Positions 36,342-45,327 are shown, counted from the first letter of the stretch. The stretch is DNA of 64,000 nucleotides from Nostoc calcicola FACHB-3891 (GCF_014697355.1 NZ_JACJRQ010000005.1:186001-250000), one strand, 5' to 3'. The notes: generated by a model from the sequence alone, not told the origin. A program made the numbers and translations.

Positions 36342-37178
36342 TCAATTTTTACATTTTGCACCAAAAGGAGTAGCATCAGGATAATAGGTAATAATGGCTT
36401 TTTCTTCTCTGACAAAAACCGTAGGAAAGGATTTATCGGTTTCGCGATCGCGTACATTAGAAATACACGCTCCCTCATTGTTTCCTTGAAGTTTAAATAT
36501 TTTAGTAGTATCTAAAAGTATTTCTTCAGCATTGCTGAGATAGCCATAGCCTTTAATGACATCTCTGACTATACGATTGTCCTGCTTAATTACTACACCC
36601 ATTGTATAAATCACCCCAGGAACAACTTCCTCTCGCCCTTGATTATTTGGTAGTCGTCCCCCTATGCCCTCATTTTGTAGCTGTAAATACCTGCCGTAAA
36701 AATGTAATCCACCAATATCATTGGCGTTATATATTTCGCCGCAAAATATATGCTCAAAACCCCGCCGCTTAAACCAAATATTAGTTAAATCTTCCAGAAA
36801 TTGCGCTTTATTGTTACGTCCCGGCCGCAGTTCACCTCCGCTAGCTTGTTGAACTTTCTGTAACACATCTGGATAAGAAGATAACAATTGTTTAAAACTA
36901 TTACTGCTAACTTTCGTACCAATAGAACCACAAATTTTTAATACAGCTTGGTCAAAAGAATTTAGCTGCGGTGGCGGTGGTGTGATATCTACCTGTTGTC
37001 CTGGGGGAAAACGAACAGGAACTGGGTTATCTAAATTATCAAAAAATGGCAGAAGTTTAGTATTTTGCTGTGGCTGTGCGTCTACTGGATTTTGTAAGCA
37101 AAAGGGGGAAAGGAGTAGCAAAACAGCAAGTAATTTCACTATCTGCTTTAACCTATTGGTTAGAGAACTTGGCTGCAT
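36342..37178 (-). CDS. Secreted EndoU-like endoribonuclease domain protein
   Basis: 278 aa. A signal peptide (about 1-35; basic start, then LLAVLLLLSPF, cleavage near VDAQP) and a Pro-rich linker (PPGQQVDITPPPP) precede a C-terminal domain. Its GFEHIFCGEIY (His143) and GGLHFYGRYLQLQNEGIGG (His159) match the two catalytic-His blocks of the XendoU/NendoU/bacterial EndoU fold (FEHVFVGE, GFHxW). The last strand block is AIITYYPDATPFGAKC. EndoU enzymes are metal-dependent or independent uridylate-specific RNases; bacterial relatives are often toxins. No immunity gene is recognisable beside it. Confidence 0.8.
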   Translation of the reverse strand: MQPSSLTNRLKQIVKLLAVLLLLSPFCLQNPVDAQPQQNTKLLPFFDNLDNPVPVRFPPGQQVDITPPPPQLNSFDQAVLKICGSIGTKVSSNSFKQLLSSYPDVLQKVQQASGGELRPGRNNKAQFLEDLTNIWFKRRGFEHIFCGEIYNANDIGGLHFYGRYLQLQNEGIGGRLPNNQGREEVVPGVIYTMGVVIKQDNRIVRDVIKGYGYLSNAEEILLDTTKIFKLQGNNEGACISNVRDRETDKSFPTVFVREEKAIITYYPDATPFGAKCKN

Positions 37179-37530
37179 AAATTTTAGTTGAACGACTTCG
37201 ATGAGAATGCTATGCCAAGTTTAATTTGAGGGATAACCTACTTGATAAAAAACCCAGTTTTTTTAATAAACCTAGTTTATATAGCGCTTATCACTTGGGT
37301 AAAATACGCCCGTTCGTAGGGTAGCACAGCTGTGCTACCCTACAGCGTATTGCATCCAAACCAAAATCGTTATATGTATTTTCCAAGTGTGTTGATTTGG
37401 AATAATGACGTAAGAATTCAGGAGTCAGAATTAGGAATCAGGAGGTCAAAAAAATCAAACTCGGAATTGACCTAAAATAGGCTGTAGATTCTGACTTCTG
37501 AATTCTGAATTCTGAATTCTCATATAATGA
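37179..37530. other. Spacer between EndoU and aldo/keto reductase genes
   Basis: Holds the element at 37280-37374 and STRR-type GAATTCAGGAGTCAGAATTA and complementary TTCTGAATTCTGAATTCTGA runs (37413-37520). No gene. Confidence 0.5.
37280..37374. mobile_element. MITE-like element with a perfect 28-bp palindrome core
   Basis: 28-bp imperfect inverted ends (TATAGCGCTTATCACTTGGG to AAATAC; reverse complement of the right end TATAACGATTTTGGTTTGGA to GCAATAC), homologous to the ends at 18718-18824. The core at 37316-37343 is a perfect palindrome: GTAGGGTAGCACAG and its complement. Confidence 0.7.
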
Positions 37531-38397
37531 TTAAGTTGCCCGATCGATTTTTCGCACTTCTTCATCAGAGAGTTTCACATTGATAGCTTGTGCTGAGTCT
37601 TCAATGCTGGAAATTTTGCTAGCCCCAGGAATTGGCAAAATAACAGGCGACTTGGAACGCAACCACGCCAGAACGATATTGTACACTGACACGCCTTTTT
37701 CTTTGGCCAACTGGGCGATCGCTGCAATATCTTCTAAGTCCTGATGACGACGCCTACCACCAAAGGGACTCCAGGGTAAAAAAGTCAATTCTTGCTGTTC
37801 GCAATACTCCAACACACCGTCAATTTCTGGCTGTCGTTCCCAAGGGCTGTATTGATTCTGCACTGAGACGATATCCACGATATCCTGCGCCCGCTTAATT
37901 TGTTCAACGGAGAAGTTAGAAACTCCGACAAAACGAATTAAACCTGCTTCTACTGCTTCTTTGACTGGTGCAAGAGATTCTTCAATGGTGTAATTATTAT
38001 CGGGGGAATGGTATTGCCAGACATCGATGGGTTTAGCGCCACCTAAAGCCTCAAAGCTGACTCTAATTGTTTGGCGCAAGTGTTCTGGGTTACCGTTGCG
38101 TGTCCAATTACCATCGGGACGCATCAAACCGCCTTTGGTTGCGACAATCACTTGGCTGATATCGCCTTTGTAACTAGCAAGTGCGTTGTGAATTAGCCGC
38201 TCGTTGTGATGCTTATCTGACTCATCTTTGCAGTAAGAGTCGGCAGTGTCAATAAATGTAATACCCAAATCAAGAGCATGATGAATCACTGGGATTGATT
38301 CCGATTCGGGAGGGCGATTATAGATTGACATCGGCATACCACCCAAACCGATCGCACTCACAAAGATACCGGTTTTTCCTAGCTGTTTGGTTTCCAT
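37531..38397 (-). CDS. Aldo/keto reductase
   Basis: 288 aa. The AKR catalytic tetrad is visible: Asp and Tyr in FIDTADSYCKDE, Lys in VIVATKGGLMRPDG, His in DVWQYHSPDNNY. GVSNFSVEQIKRAQDIVDIV and PIPGASKISSIEDSAQAINV are AKR cofactor-binding blocks. It reduces carbonyls with NADPH; the substrate is not deducible. Starts METKQLGKTGIFVSAIGLGG. Isolated gene. Confidence 0.93.
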   Translation of the reverse strand: METKQLGKTGIFVSAIGLGGMPMSIYNRPPESESIPVIHHALDLGITFIDTADSYCKDESDKHHNERLIHNALASYKGDISQVIVATKGGLMRPDGNWTRNGNPEHLRQTIRVSFEALGGAKPIDVWQYHSPDNNYTIEESLAPVKEAVEAGLIRFVGVSNFSVEQIKRAQDIVDIVSVQNQYSPWERQPEIDGVLEYCEQQELTFLPWSPFGGRRRHQDLEDIAAIAQLAKEKGVSVYNIVLAWLRSKSPVILPIPGASKISSIEDSAQAINVKLSDEEVRKIDRAT

Positions 38398-38617
38398 GCT
38401 TTTTAGTCATAGCTTGCTGACCCAATTATGAAGCACTTAGTCAAAAATTTTTTAGCGATCGCCCTAAGTTCGCTACTTTTAAGTCTTTCGGCTGATTAAT
38501 ACAACCCCCTCAACTACAAATACCCATTTTGCCAGTTTGTGTATTTCAGCTATGTTTGGTAAATAAAATAAGTAGCCTACATAATTGGCTGTTATTCCAC
38601 ACTTGACATTAAGCATT

Positions 38618-38881
38618 GTGAGTGCCAAACGTCTGCCAGAAACCATTGCCCATGTCAAAATTACCCGCCAATCCTGGCAACACGGCTTCCTTGAGGGTGA
38701 AGTGAGTGCAGGTGAGTTTGAGTGGCATTTCCAGTGGCATTTTCGCAGGGGAGAACTTGCCGTCAAGCCCTCCCAAGGTCGCGCCTTAATCAAAGAACCC
38801 CTTGGTCGATTTTTGGAGAAACAAGATTATCAACTAGAGCCTGGAGGAGACTATGCTTTTACTATTCGGGCGGAACTCTAG
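38618..38881 (+). CDS. DUF3146 family protein (GTG start)
   Basis: 87 aa from GTG at 38618, giving (V)SAKRLPETIAHVKITRQS, which is the family N-terminus; an upstream TTG at 38585 would add 11 unsupported residues. WHFQWHFRRGELAVKPSQGR and EPLGRFLEKQDYQLEPGGDY are strongly conserved in this small cyanobacterial family of unknown function. It is convergent with the YqgF-like gene, a common cyanobacterial neighbourhood. Confidence 0.8.
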   Translation: MSAKRLPETIAHVKITRQSWQHGFLEGEVSAGEFEWHFQWHFRRGELAVKPSQGRALIKEPLGRFLEKQDYQLEPGGDYAFTIRAEL

Positions 38882-38987
38882 GAGTTATGAGTTATGAGTT
38901 AGGAGTTAGGAGTTATGAGTTAGGAGTTAGGAGTTATGAGTTATGAGTTATGAGTTATGAGTTGTGAAGATATTAATTCCTAACTCT
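38882..38987. repeat. GAGTTAT/GAGTTAG STRR array
   Basis: About ten tandem heptamers (GAGTTAT or GAGTTAG) directly after the DUF3146 stop, then complementary TTCACTCCTCACTCC units entering the YqgF-like gene end. Confidence 0.85.
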
Positions 38988-39443
38988 TCACTCCTCACTC
39001 CTCACTGTTGATTCAGTGAGGCGATTTAAGTATCTTTCGATTAACAGAATGGCAACAATGTCATCTATCGGTCTTGGAGGCTGTCGCATACCCTTTGGCA
39101 ATAGTTTTATGAAACCTTTAGGTGGATACATTTGCCAATAGCGATCGCGTGCTTCTAGGGTTGTGTAGCGCTCATCTACTAAAATGATATTTAGCGGTTC
39201 TGATAATTGTTGATATAGTTGCTGTTTCCACTGCTTGGCTGTTGTTTGGTTGCCCATCACCATTAAGGAGACAGGAAACCTTTGCCGCAGTGTCTCAATG
39301 GTAGCGATCGCCTCTTTTGCCACCACGACTTCATGATAATATAGTTGCCGATCCAGTCCCATCACTGCTAAACCACACTTATCTCGACCTGGATCGAAGC
39401 CCAAAATCACTGGCTGTGTCGGTGAAAATTCACGGAAAGTCAT
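38988..39443 (-). CDS. RuvC-fold (YqgF/RuvX-like) nuclease
   Basis: 151 aa. VILGFDPGRDKCGLAVMGLD is the RNase-H-like first strand with the catalytic Asp. VSLMVMGNQTTAKQW and IILVDERYTTLEARDRYW (catalytic Glu) and PRPIDDIVAILLIERYL (last Asp) complete the set. It corresponds to the cyanobacterial resolvase-like protein distinct from the canonical RuvX, expected to act on RNA or branched DNA. Probably downstream of DUF3084 in one unit, separated by a MITE. Confidence 0.85.
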   Translation of the reverse strand: MTFREFSPTQPVILGFDPGRDKCGLAVMGLDRQLYYHEVVVAKEAIATIETLRQRFPVSLMVMGNQTTAKQWKQQLYQQLSEPLNIILVDERYTTLEARDRYWQMYPPKGFIKLLPKGMRQPPRPIDDIVAILLIERYLNRLTESTVRSEE

Positions 39444-39491
39444 AAGTAGTTAAAAATAAGAATTCAGAATTCAGAATCCAGGAATCAGAAT

Positions 39492-39606
39492 CAATTAGTG
39501 GCGAGTCTGTCTTGGAAAGTTATGATGCCTACGGCAAACTGCCCTCCCAGCGTCTACGGCGTTAGCCGGCGAGTCCTGACTTTCCGCGCTCATCTCCCAC
39601 TAATTG
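39492..39606. mobile_element. MITE-like element, CAATTAGTGG ends
   Basis: Inverted ends CAATTAGTGGCGAGTCTGTC and CAATTAGTGGGAGATGAGCG (read on the other strand) with a structured GC-rich core (GCCTACGGCAAACTGCC, GCGTCTACGGCGTTAGCCGG). Flanked by STRRs on both sides. Confidence 0.6.
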
Positions 39607-39678
39607 TATTCTGACTCCTGAATTCTGACTCCTGAATTCTGAATTCTGAATTCTGACTCCTGACTCCTGACTCCTTTT

Positions 39679-41169
39679 TTAAGTGCTAAAAATAATTTGT
39701 CCGTTGACTATTGCTACTAGCTTTACTCTCAACGGGCCAGCTGTATAAGTGTCCTCTGCGGCGATCGCTTTAATCTCCAATGCCCTATTGTACTGCCTTA
39801 ATTGGGTGACAAAACGTAAAAAAGTGCCATCTACTTGGACATTTTCCACAATTCCAGCGTTACGGGCACGAAATTGGGAGGCAGAAATCAGTAGTTCTAA
39901 TCGCTGCTGTAACTGATAGGATGTCATGTTTTTGGGGTCAGCAGTAGTTGTGGCTAACTGGGCACCTCCAGAAAAAACCAGTTCATTGCGAGCTATGTCG
40001 GTAAAAAACTCTATTTGCTTTTCTCCCCTGACATAATTACCCGCTGAGAAAATTCGCACCACGTATTCTCGACCATCCTCAATTTGCTTGCTCAATTGCT
40101 CAACCCTTTCCTGAGTTAGGCGCACAAGCTCTACATTTGCAGAATTTGCCCCAGGCTCGCTTAATTCTAGGTTGGCGTTGCGATTGGCTTGTTGCAAAAG
40201 TTGTACCACCGCCTGACGCGCCGCAGCAGCTTGGGTAACGCGAACTACAGCCGCCGCCAGAACTTGACCGCGAACTAACGCCAGTTTACCTAAACGCAGG
40301 TCTTGGTAGGACTGATAATATTTTTCCAGCCTTGCTACTTCCTGTTCTAGTTGCTCCTGTTGTCCTTCTAATTCTTTGAGGCGAGATTCTCGTTTAGCAA
40401 TGACTTGCTCTCTGGCTGTAATTTCTAAATTACGCTCTTGAATCAGTCGATCGAGTTGGGCAATTTTGCGATCGCGTGCTTCTATTCCTTCTTGGCGGTT
40501 AGCAAGTTCGCGATCGCGTTTTTCGATAGCTGTTTTGGCTTCGTCAATGGCTTTTTTCGCTTCAGCATACAGTCGTTGACGTTCTGTCTTGAGTAGTTCA
40601 ACTGCTGCCTGTAGTTCTTTTCTCTGGTTGTAGACGCTTTGCAGTTCAGCTATGGCTTTTTGGTACTGACTGACAACTCGATCTAGTTGCCCTTGAGTGC
40701 GCTGGAGTTGAGTCTGGGTTTGGGCTTGCTGCTGAATGGTGCGGTTGAGCTGGGCTTGGGTTTCCCTTTGCTTGGCATTCGCCGCCTGCAAGGACTGATT
40801 AATTGCTTGCAAATCTTGTTGTGCCTTTGCTTGGGCAATTCTTGCTTGACTTAGCTCAGTTTCTACCTGACTTTTTTGGGTTTCGGCGGTTTTTAGCTGT
40901 TCCCGCTTTTGCCTGAGGTCTGTTTGGATATCTTCTAGCTCAAAGACTCCCTGCCGCAATTTATCGTCAGCAGTGAATAAAATCCCTAAGGTTGATGCTG
41001 AAATCAAACCACCAGTAAAAATAGTTACTAGTACAGCGGTGTTTTTGGGACGAAGGTTAAAAAGTGAGAGGCGGGCTTTGCCAACTCGTGTGCCGATGCG
41101 ATCGCCCACGGTTGCAATTACGCCTCCCAATATTAAAATCGCTGCGATGAGGATGTATCCGGTGGTCAT
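39679..41169 (-). CDS. DUF3084 family coiled-coil membrane protein
   Basis: 496 aa. Two N-terminal membrane segments (about 4-22 and 45-68: TGYILIAAILILGGVIATVG; TAVLVTIFTGGLISASTLGI) precede a long coiled coil (about 75-290, rich in EQLKTAETQKSQVETELSQA-like heptads). A globular C-terminal domain follows (QVLAAAVVRVTQAAAARQAV, DGTFLRFVTQLRQYNRALEI). DUF3084 is conserved in cyanobacteria; function unknown, membrane-anchored scaffold likely. Confidence 0.87.
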   Translation of the reverse strand: MTTGYILIAAILILGGVIATVGDRIGTRVGKARLSLFNLRPKNTAVLVTIFTGGLISASTLGILFTADDKLRQGVFELEDIQTDLRQKREQLKTAETQKSQVETELSQARIAQAKAQQDLQAINQSLQAANAKQRETQAQLNRTIQQQAQTQTQLQRTQGQLDRVVSQYQKAIAELQSVYNQRKELQAAVELLKTERQRLYAEAKKAIDEAKTAIEKRDRELANRQEGIEARDRKIAQLDRLIQERNLEITAREQVIAKRESRLKELEGQQEQLEQEVARLEKYYQSYQDLRLGKLALVRGQVLAAAVVRVTQAAAARQAVVQLLQQANRNANLELSEPGANSANVELVRLTQERVEQLSKQIEDGREYVVRIFSAGNYVRGEKQIEFFTDIARNELVFSGGAQLATTTADPKNMTSYQLQQRLELLISASQFRARNAGIVENVQVDGTFLRFVTQLRQYNRALEIKAIAAEDTYTAGPLRVKLVAIVNGQIIFST

Positions 41170-41337
41170 GTTTAGCTACCGAAATCCTTCCAGATACAGC
41201 CTACTACTTTTAGCCGTTGTCTGTGGAAAAGTGGAGGTTGGCAATAGCTGAAATTACTCAATTTTAGATTTTCCTTTAGCTATTAGTGCGATCTTGAAAA
41301 ACACAACACGTGCCAACTTTGCTAACTCCAATTGTTT

Positions 41338-42009
41338 TTATGTGAACTGGCGACTTAAAGTAACGGGTTTATGCACAGTAATCTTTTTCTTGTGGATAGA
41401 AATCATCTTTTTCTCACGCAAATCCCCTAGTAGCCTAGTAACTGTAACACGAGTCGAACCAATTGCTTCAGCGATCGCTTGATGAGACAACTTCAAATCA
41501 ATTGTGATCCCATCAGCACAGGGAACTCCAAAATCACGACAAAGAATTAATAGAAAACTCACCAACCTAGAACCCATATCTCGGTGAGCGAGAGTTTCAA
41601 TCATCATCTCTGTCTGTAAAATTCGCGAAGACAGACCCCGCAGCATTAACATTGATAATTCTGGATTTTCCTTGAGTGCTTGCTCGACTTGTTCAATTGG
41701 TGCTGACAGTAATTCCACAGGCGTAAATGCAACCGCATGGTAAAACCTATCCGATTTATTTCCTGTCAGCAATGACAATACACCAAAAACACTATTTTCC
41801 CGCAATAGCGCTACCGTTATTTCCTCTCCTGCCTCGTACACCCTGGAAAGTTTAACAGCACCTTTTAAAAGAAAATAAACTCGTTCGGCAGGATCGCCAG
41901 GAAAAAAGATCGTTTTATTGCGTTCAAACGTTTCCACAACCGGCGGAAACGCCCCGGTCGCCATCTGACGAAAAACATTTGCTAGGGCTTTATCTTGTAC
42001 CACGATCAT
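41338..42009 (-). CDS. ntcA: Global nitrogen regulator NtcA
   Basis: 223 aa from ATG at 42009 ([20 protein letters not shown]), the standard NtcA length; GAAGGGAG is immediately upstream. Near-identical to Anabaena/Nostoc NtcA throughout: cNMP-fold domain ([20 protein letters not shown]; 2-oxoglutarate binding in the family), dimer helix, and helix-turn-helix [20 protein letters not shown]. It activates nitrogen-assimilation and heterocyst genes when 2-oxoglutarate rises. A GTA-N8-TAC site upstream implies autoregulation. Confidence 0.98.
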   Translation of the reverse strand: MIVVQDKALANVFRQMATGAFPPVVETFERNKTIFFPGDPAERVYFLLKGAVKLSRVYEAGEEITVALLRENSVFGVLSLLTGNKSDRFYHAVAFTPVELLSAPIEQVEQALKENPELSMLMLRGLSSRILQTEMMIETLAHRDMGSRLVSFLLILCRDFGVPCADGITIDLKLSHQAIAEAIGSTRVTVTRLLGDLREKKMISIHKKKITVHKPVTLSRQFT

Positions 42010-42389
42010 CTCCCTTCCCCTACCCAATGCCGGAAAAACAAAAACTAATTACCTAAGAATACACCCGAAAATTCAATAAAGCACCGTCAACCTTTCTGTA
42101 CTTTCCTATACTCCAACTAATTGCTTCCTAACTCTTTGTTTATAATGATACATAATTGTCGATCTCTTAGGCTATAAATTGTTGATAAATGGTTCCAAGT
42201 AGCTGTATTAAAAAGGTTTTTTGAAGAACAAATAAAGATAAATTGAGAATATCTTTAGAAAGAATCAAGAATTTTCTGACAGCAAACCCCCTCACCAATA
42301 TTCATTTTTGCAAATCCTGTGTAAAACGAAGACAAAACGTGCCTCAGATTCTAGTATGCTCCTAATCATCGATCGCATTAAGAATTTCT
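42010..42389. other. ntcA-fabI divergent intergenic region
   Basis: 380 bp holding the NtcA operator and, presumably, the fabI promoter. AT-rich; no STRR, which is unusual for this window. Confidence 0.5.
42098..42111. promoter_or_regulatory. Consensus NtcA-binding site upstream of ntcA
   Basis: GTACTTTCCTATAC is an exact GTA-N8-TAC palindrome, the established NtcA operator, 89 bp upstream of the ntcA start codon. A -10-like TTGAAT lies about 21 bases downstream on the minus strand, near the expected class II spacing. Site by inspection; occupancy is inferred. Confidence 0.75.
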
Positions 42390-43166
42390 ATGCTGAATCT
42401 GACCGGAAAAAATGCTTTGGTTACAGGTATTGCCAATAATCGCTCCATCGCCTGGGGCATTGCCCAACAACTACACAAAGCAGGAGCTAATCTAGGAATT
42501 ACGTACCTGCCGGATGAACGCGGCAAAATGGAGACAAAAGTTGCCGAATTAGTCCAACCCCTCAACCCCAGCTTATTTCTTCCCTGTAATGTCCAAGACG
42601 ACGAACAAATTCAATCTACCTTTGAGACAGTGCGCGAGAAATGGGGAAAGCTAGACATCCTAATTCATTGCCTTGCCTTTGCCAACAAAGAGGATTTGAC
42701 CGGAGATTTTAGCCAAACCTCTCGTTCTGGCTTCAAAACTGCTTTAGAGATTAGTACCTATTCGCTAGTGCAATTAAGCGGTGCAGCTAAACCCTTGATG
42801 ACAGAGGGAGGTAGTATCGTCACTTTGACATATTTAGGCGGTGTCAAGGCAATCCCTAACTATAACGTTATGGGAGTTGCCAAAGCGGGATTAGAAATGA
42901 GTGTGCGTTACCTGGCCGCCGAACTAGGCCCGCAAAATATCCGCGTCAACGCCATCTCCGCAGGTCCTATCCGCACTTTGGCATCTTCAGCGGTGGGCGG
43001 AATATTGGATATGATTCATCATGTAGAGCAAGTAGCTCCCCTACGACGCACAGTCACTCAGCGAGAAGTCGGCAACACTGCGGCTTTTTTATGCAGTGAT
43101 TTGTCCAGCGGCATCACCGGACAAGTTCTGTATGTAGATGCAGGATATGAAATTATGGGAATGTGA
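42390..43166 (+). CDS. fabI: Enoyl-[acyl-carrier-protein] reductase (NADH)
   Basis: 258 aa. MLNLTGKNALVTGIANNRSI carries the FabI dinucleotide loop (GIANNRSIAWGIA). Catalytic Tyr and Lys are in YNVMGVAKAGLEMSVRYLA (Tyr-x6-Lys), and ILIHCLAFANKEDLTGDF and NAISAGPIRTLASSAVGG are FabI-specific. It performs the last reduction of each fatty-acid elongation cycle. Divergent from ntcA and followed by hisB, as in related genomes. Confidence 0.97.
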   Translation: MLNLTGKNALVTGIANNRSIAWGIAQQLHKAGANLGITYLPDERGKMETKVAELVQPLNPSLFLPCNVQDDEQIQSTFETVREKWGKLDILIHCLAFANKEDLTGDFSQTSRSGFKTALEISTYSLVQLSGAAKPLMTEGGSIVTLTYLGGVKAIPNYNVMGVAKAGLEMSVRYLAAELGPQNIRVNAISAGPIRTLASSAVGGILDMIHHVEQVAPLRRTVTQREVGNTAAFLCSDLSSGITGQVLYVDAGYEIMGM

Positions 43167-43255
43167 CGCGATAAAGTTATGAGTTATGAGTTATGAGTTA
43201 TGAGTTATGAATTTTTAACTCCTAACTCCTCACTCCTAACTTCTAACTCTTCCCT

Positions 43256-43897
43256 ATGCAAACAACCAATCGCCAAGTTAACTCAAACTACGACCAGTTA
43301 ACTAAAACCCCTCGGATTGCCACTGTTCACCGGACTACGGGGGAAACTGATGTCCAAGTTACCATCAACCTTGATGGAACGGGAAAATGCACAGCAGCAA
43401 CAGGCATTCCGTTTTTGGATCACATGTTGCATCAAATAGCCTCCCACGGATTGATTGATTTAGATATCCAAGCTAAGGGAGACTGGGAAATTGATGACCA
43501 CCATACCAACGAAGATGTAGGCATTACCTTAGGGCAAGCTTTAAACCAAGCGCTAGGTGACAAGAAAGGTATTGCTCGCTTTGGTAATTTCCTTGCACCA
43601 TTGGATGAAGCTTTAGTTCAGGTAGTGCTAGACTTTTCCGGACGTCCTCACCTCAGTTACGGTTTACAAATTCCTACCCAGCGCGTAGGAACTTATGACA
43701 CCCAGTTGGTGCGCGAATTCTTTGTGGCATTGGTGAACCATAGCCAAATGACACTGCACATTCGACAACTGGATGGCATTAACTCCCATCACATTATTGA
43801 GGCGACATTTAAGGCGTTTGCGAGGGCAACGCGCTTAGCAGTGGAAATCGACCCTCGTCGTGCTGGGGTGATTCCCAGTTCCAAAGGCGTCTTATAA
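43256..43897 (+). CDS. hisB: Imidazoleglycerol-phosphate dehydratase
   Basis: 213 aa. Manganese-binding His/Glu motifs [11 protein letters not shown] and [11 protein letters not shown], plus [28 protein letters not shown] and [19 protein letters not shown]. It converts imidazoleglycerol phosphate to imidazoleacetol phosphate in histidine synthesis. Monofunctional form, as in cyanobacteria and plants. 89 bp of GAGTTAT repeats separates it from fabI. Confidence 0.97.
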   Translation: MQTTNRQVNSNYDQLTKTPRIATVHRTTGETDVQVTINLDGTGKCTAATGIPFLDHMLHQIASHGLIDLDIQAKGDWEIDDHHTNEDVGITLGQALNQALGDKKGIARFGNFLAPLDEALVQVVLDFSGRPHLSYGLQIPTQRVGTYDTQLVREFFVALVNHSQMTLHIRQLDGINSHHIIEATFKAFARATRLAVEIDPRRAGVIPSSKGVL

Positions 43898-44343
43898 AAG
43901 GCTCCAGGGGCAGAGGAGCAGAGGGGCGAAGAAGGGGAAAGGGGGAAACGGTAAGGGGGTAAGGGGTAAGGGGTAAGGGGGAAGGGGCAAAGGTTAAATT
44001 TATCCCTTTACCTTTACCCTTTACCCTTTACCCTTTACCCTTTAACCTTTACCCCAGTTTTGAATTCTTACCCTTTACCCTTTACCCTTTAACCTTTACC
44101 CCAGTTTTGAATTCTTACCCTTTACCCTTTAACCTTTACCCTTGTTTTGAATTCTTACCCTTTACCCCTTACCCTTTCCCCTTTCCCCCTTCTCGGTAAC
44201 TCTCAGCACGCGACTCATCGCCCCGCTATCGTTCACAGCACTCACTCTGTTTGCGATAACGATCGCACTAAATTGTGATTATTATCAGCATGTCGGGTAA
44301 CTTGTAATTAATAACAAGCTGCTCAATTGGTGATTGAACCCAG
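43898..44343. repeat. Large ACCCTTT STRR array with higher-order repeats
   Basis: GGGTAAG-type units (about 43950-43985) face dozens of TTTACCC heptamers (about 44000-44180). Within them a higher-order unit, CAGTTTTGAATTC followed by TTACCCTTTACCC and AACCTTTACCC, recurs at about 44055, 44105 and 44145. A CAGCACGCGACTCATCGCCC stretch at about 44206-44225 is nearly identical to one at about 11636-11655. No gene. Confidence 0.85.
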
Positions 44344-45327
44344 ATGAAGTCTGTTGCAGATGACCCTAATTCTCAATTGAATACGACAAACACTTTGCCA
44401 GTAGTCGTAACTTCTGAGTTGCGAAAAGCGTATCGCACCGGTTTTTGGTTAAATCAAAAAGTCGTATCTCTTAAAAGCTGTTCTTTAAAAGTTTATCAAG
44501 GCGAAACTTTTGGCTTGCTAGGACCAAACGGTGCTGGTAAAACTACCCTTTTAAAACTGTTGCTGGGGATAATTCGTCCAACTGGTGGACAGGGATTACT
44601 GTTGGGTAAGCCACTCGGCGATCGCAATGTTAAGCAATACGTGGGCTACTTACCTGAAAATCCTTATTTGTATGACTATCTCACTGGCTGGGAGTTTTTG
44701 CAGTTAGCAGCTGGGCTATTCCAAATTCCTGAGAATGTGCAACGCCGACGCATTCCTCAACTGCTGGAATTAGTAGGTTTATCCCAAGCTGATGCCCGCA
44801 AAAAGCTGCTGCGTCGTTATTCCAAAGGAATGTTACAGCGTGTCGGCATGGCACAGGCGCTAATTAACGAGCCAGAATTGGTTTTTCTGGATGAACCGAT
44901 GTCTGGTCTCGATCCGCTGGGACGCTACCAAATGCGGGAAATTATTCTGACTCTAAAAGCCGCTGGCAAGACGATTTTTTTCAACAGCCACATTCTCAGT
45001 GAAGTAGAACAGATTTGCGATCGCATTGCCATCCTCGCTCAAGGTGAATTAATTTGCTCTGGTTCCCTAAATGAACTTTTAGGTGTCAACAACACATATC
45101 ACGTTAAAGGTCAAGGTGGTGACTGGGAAATTCTCAAAAAATGGATACCTACTTTGATATTTGAGCCTGATGGTTCCTGGCAAGGTACACTACAGGATGA
45201 TTACTATGATTTTCTCGCTAGTCTTCGTCTGATGGAGGGTAAAATTATTGCCATGAATTTGTCTCGTCAATCCCTAGAAGAGTTTTTTATTCAACAAATC
45301 CAAACAAAAAATAACTCTCTTAATTAA
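44344..45327 (+). CDS. ABC transporter ATP-binding protein
   Basis: 327 aa. Walker A GLLGPNGAGKTTLLKLL, Q-loop region YLPENPYLYDYLT, signature-like YSKGMLQRVGMAQALIN, Walker B LVFLDEPMSGLDPLG and H-loop FNSHILSEVEQICD are all present. The C-terminal ~80 residues are the extension common in ABC-2/CcmA-NatA-type exporters. No permease is adjacent; pairing with the ABC-2 permease at 8.5 kb is only speculation. Confidence 0.93.
   Translation: MKSVADDPNSQLNTTNTLPVVVTSELRKAYRTGFWLNQKVVSLKSCSLKVYQGETFGLLGPNGAGKTTLLKLLLGIIRPTGGQGLLLGKPLGDRNVKQYVGYLPENPYLYDYLTGWEFLQLAAGLFQIPENVQRRRIPQLLELVGLSQADARKKLLRRYSKGMLQRVGMAQALINEPELVFLDEPMSGLDPLGRYQMREIILTLKAAGKTIFFNSHILSEVEQICDRIAILAQGELICSGSLNELLGVNNTYHVKGQGGDWEILKKWIPTLIFEPDGSWQGTLQDDYYDFLASLRLMEGKIIAMNLSRQSLEEFFIQQIQTKNNSLN

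Noticed and set aside
43950..44180. CRISPR array
   Set aside because: Repeats are contiguous heptamers without unique spacers of constant length; no cas genes.
8479..45327. Pairing of the ABC-2 permease (8.5 kb) with the ABC ATPase (44.3 kb)
   Set aside because: No linkage; the genes are 35 kb apart, so only family-level compatibility exists.
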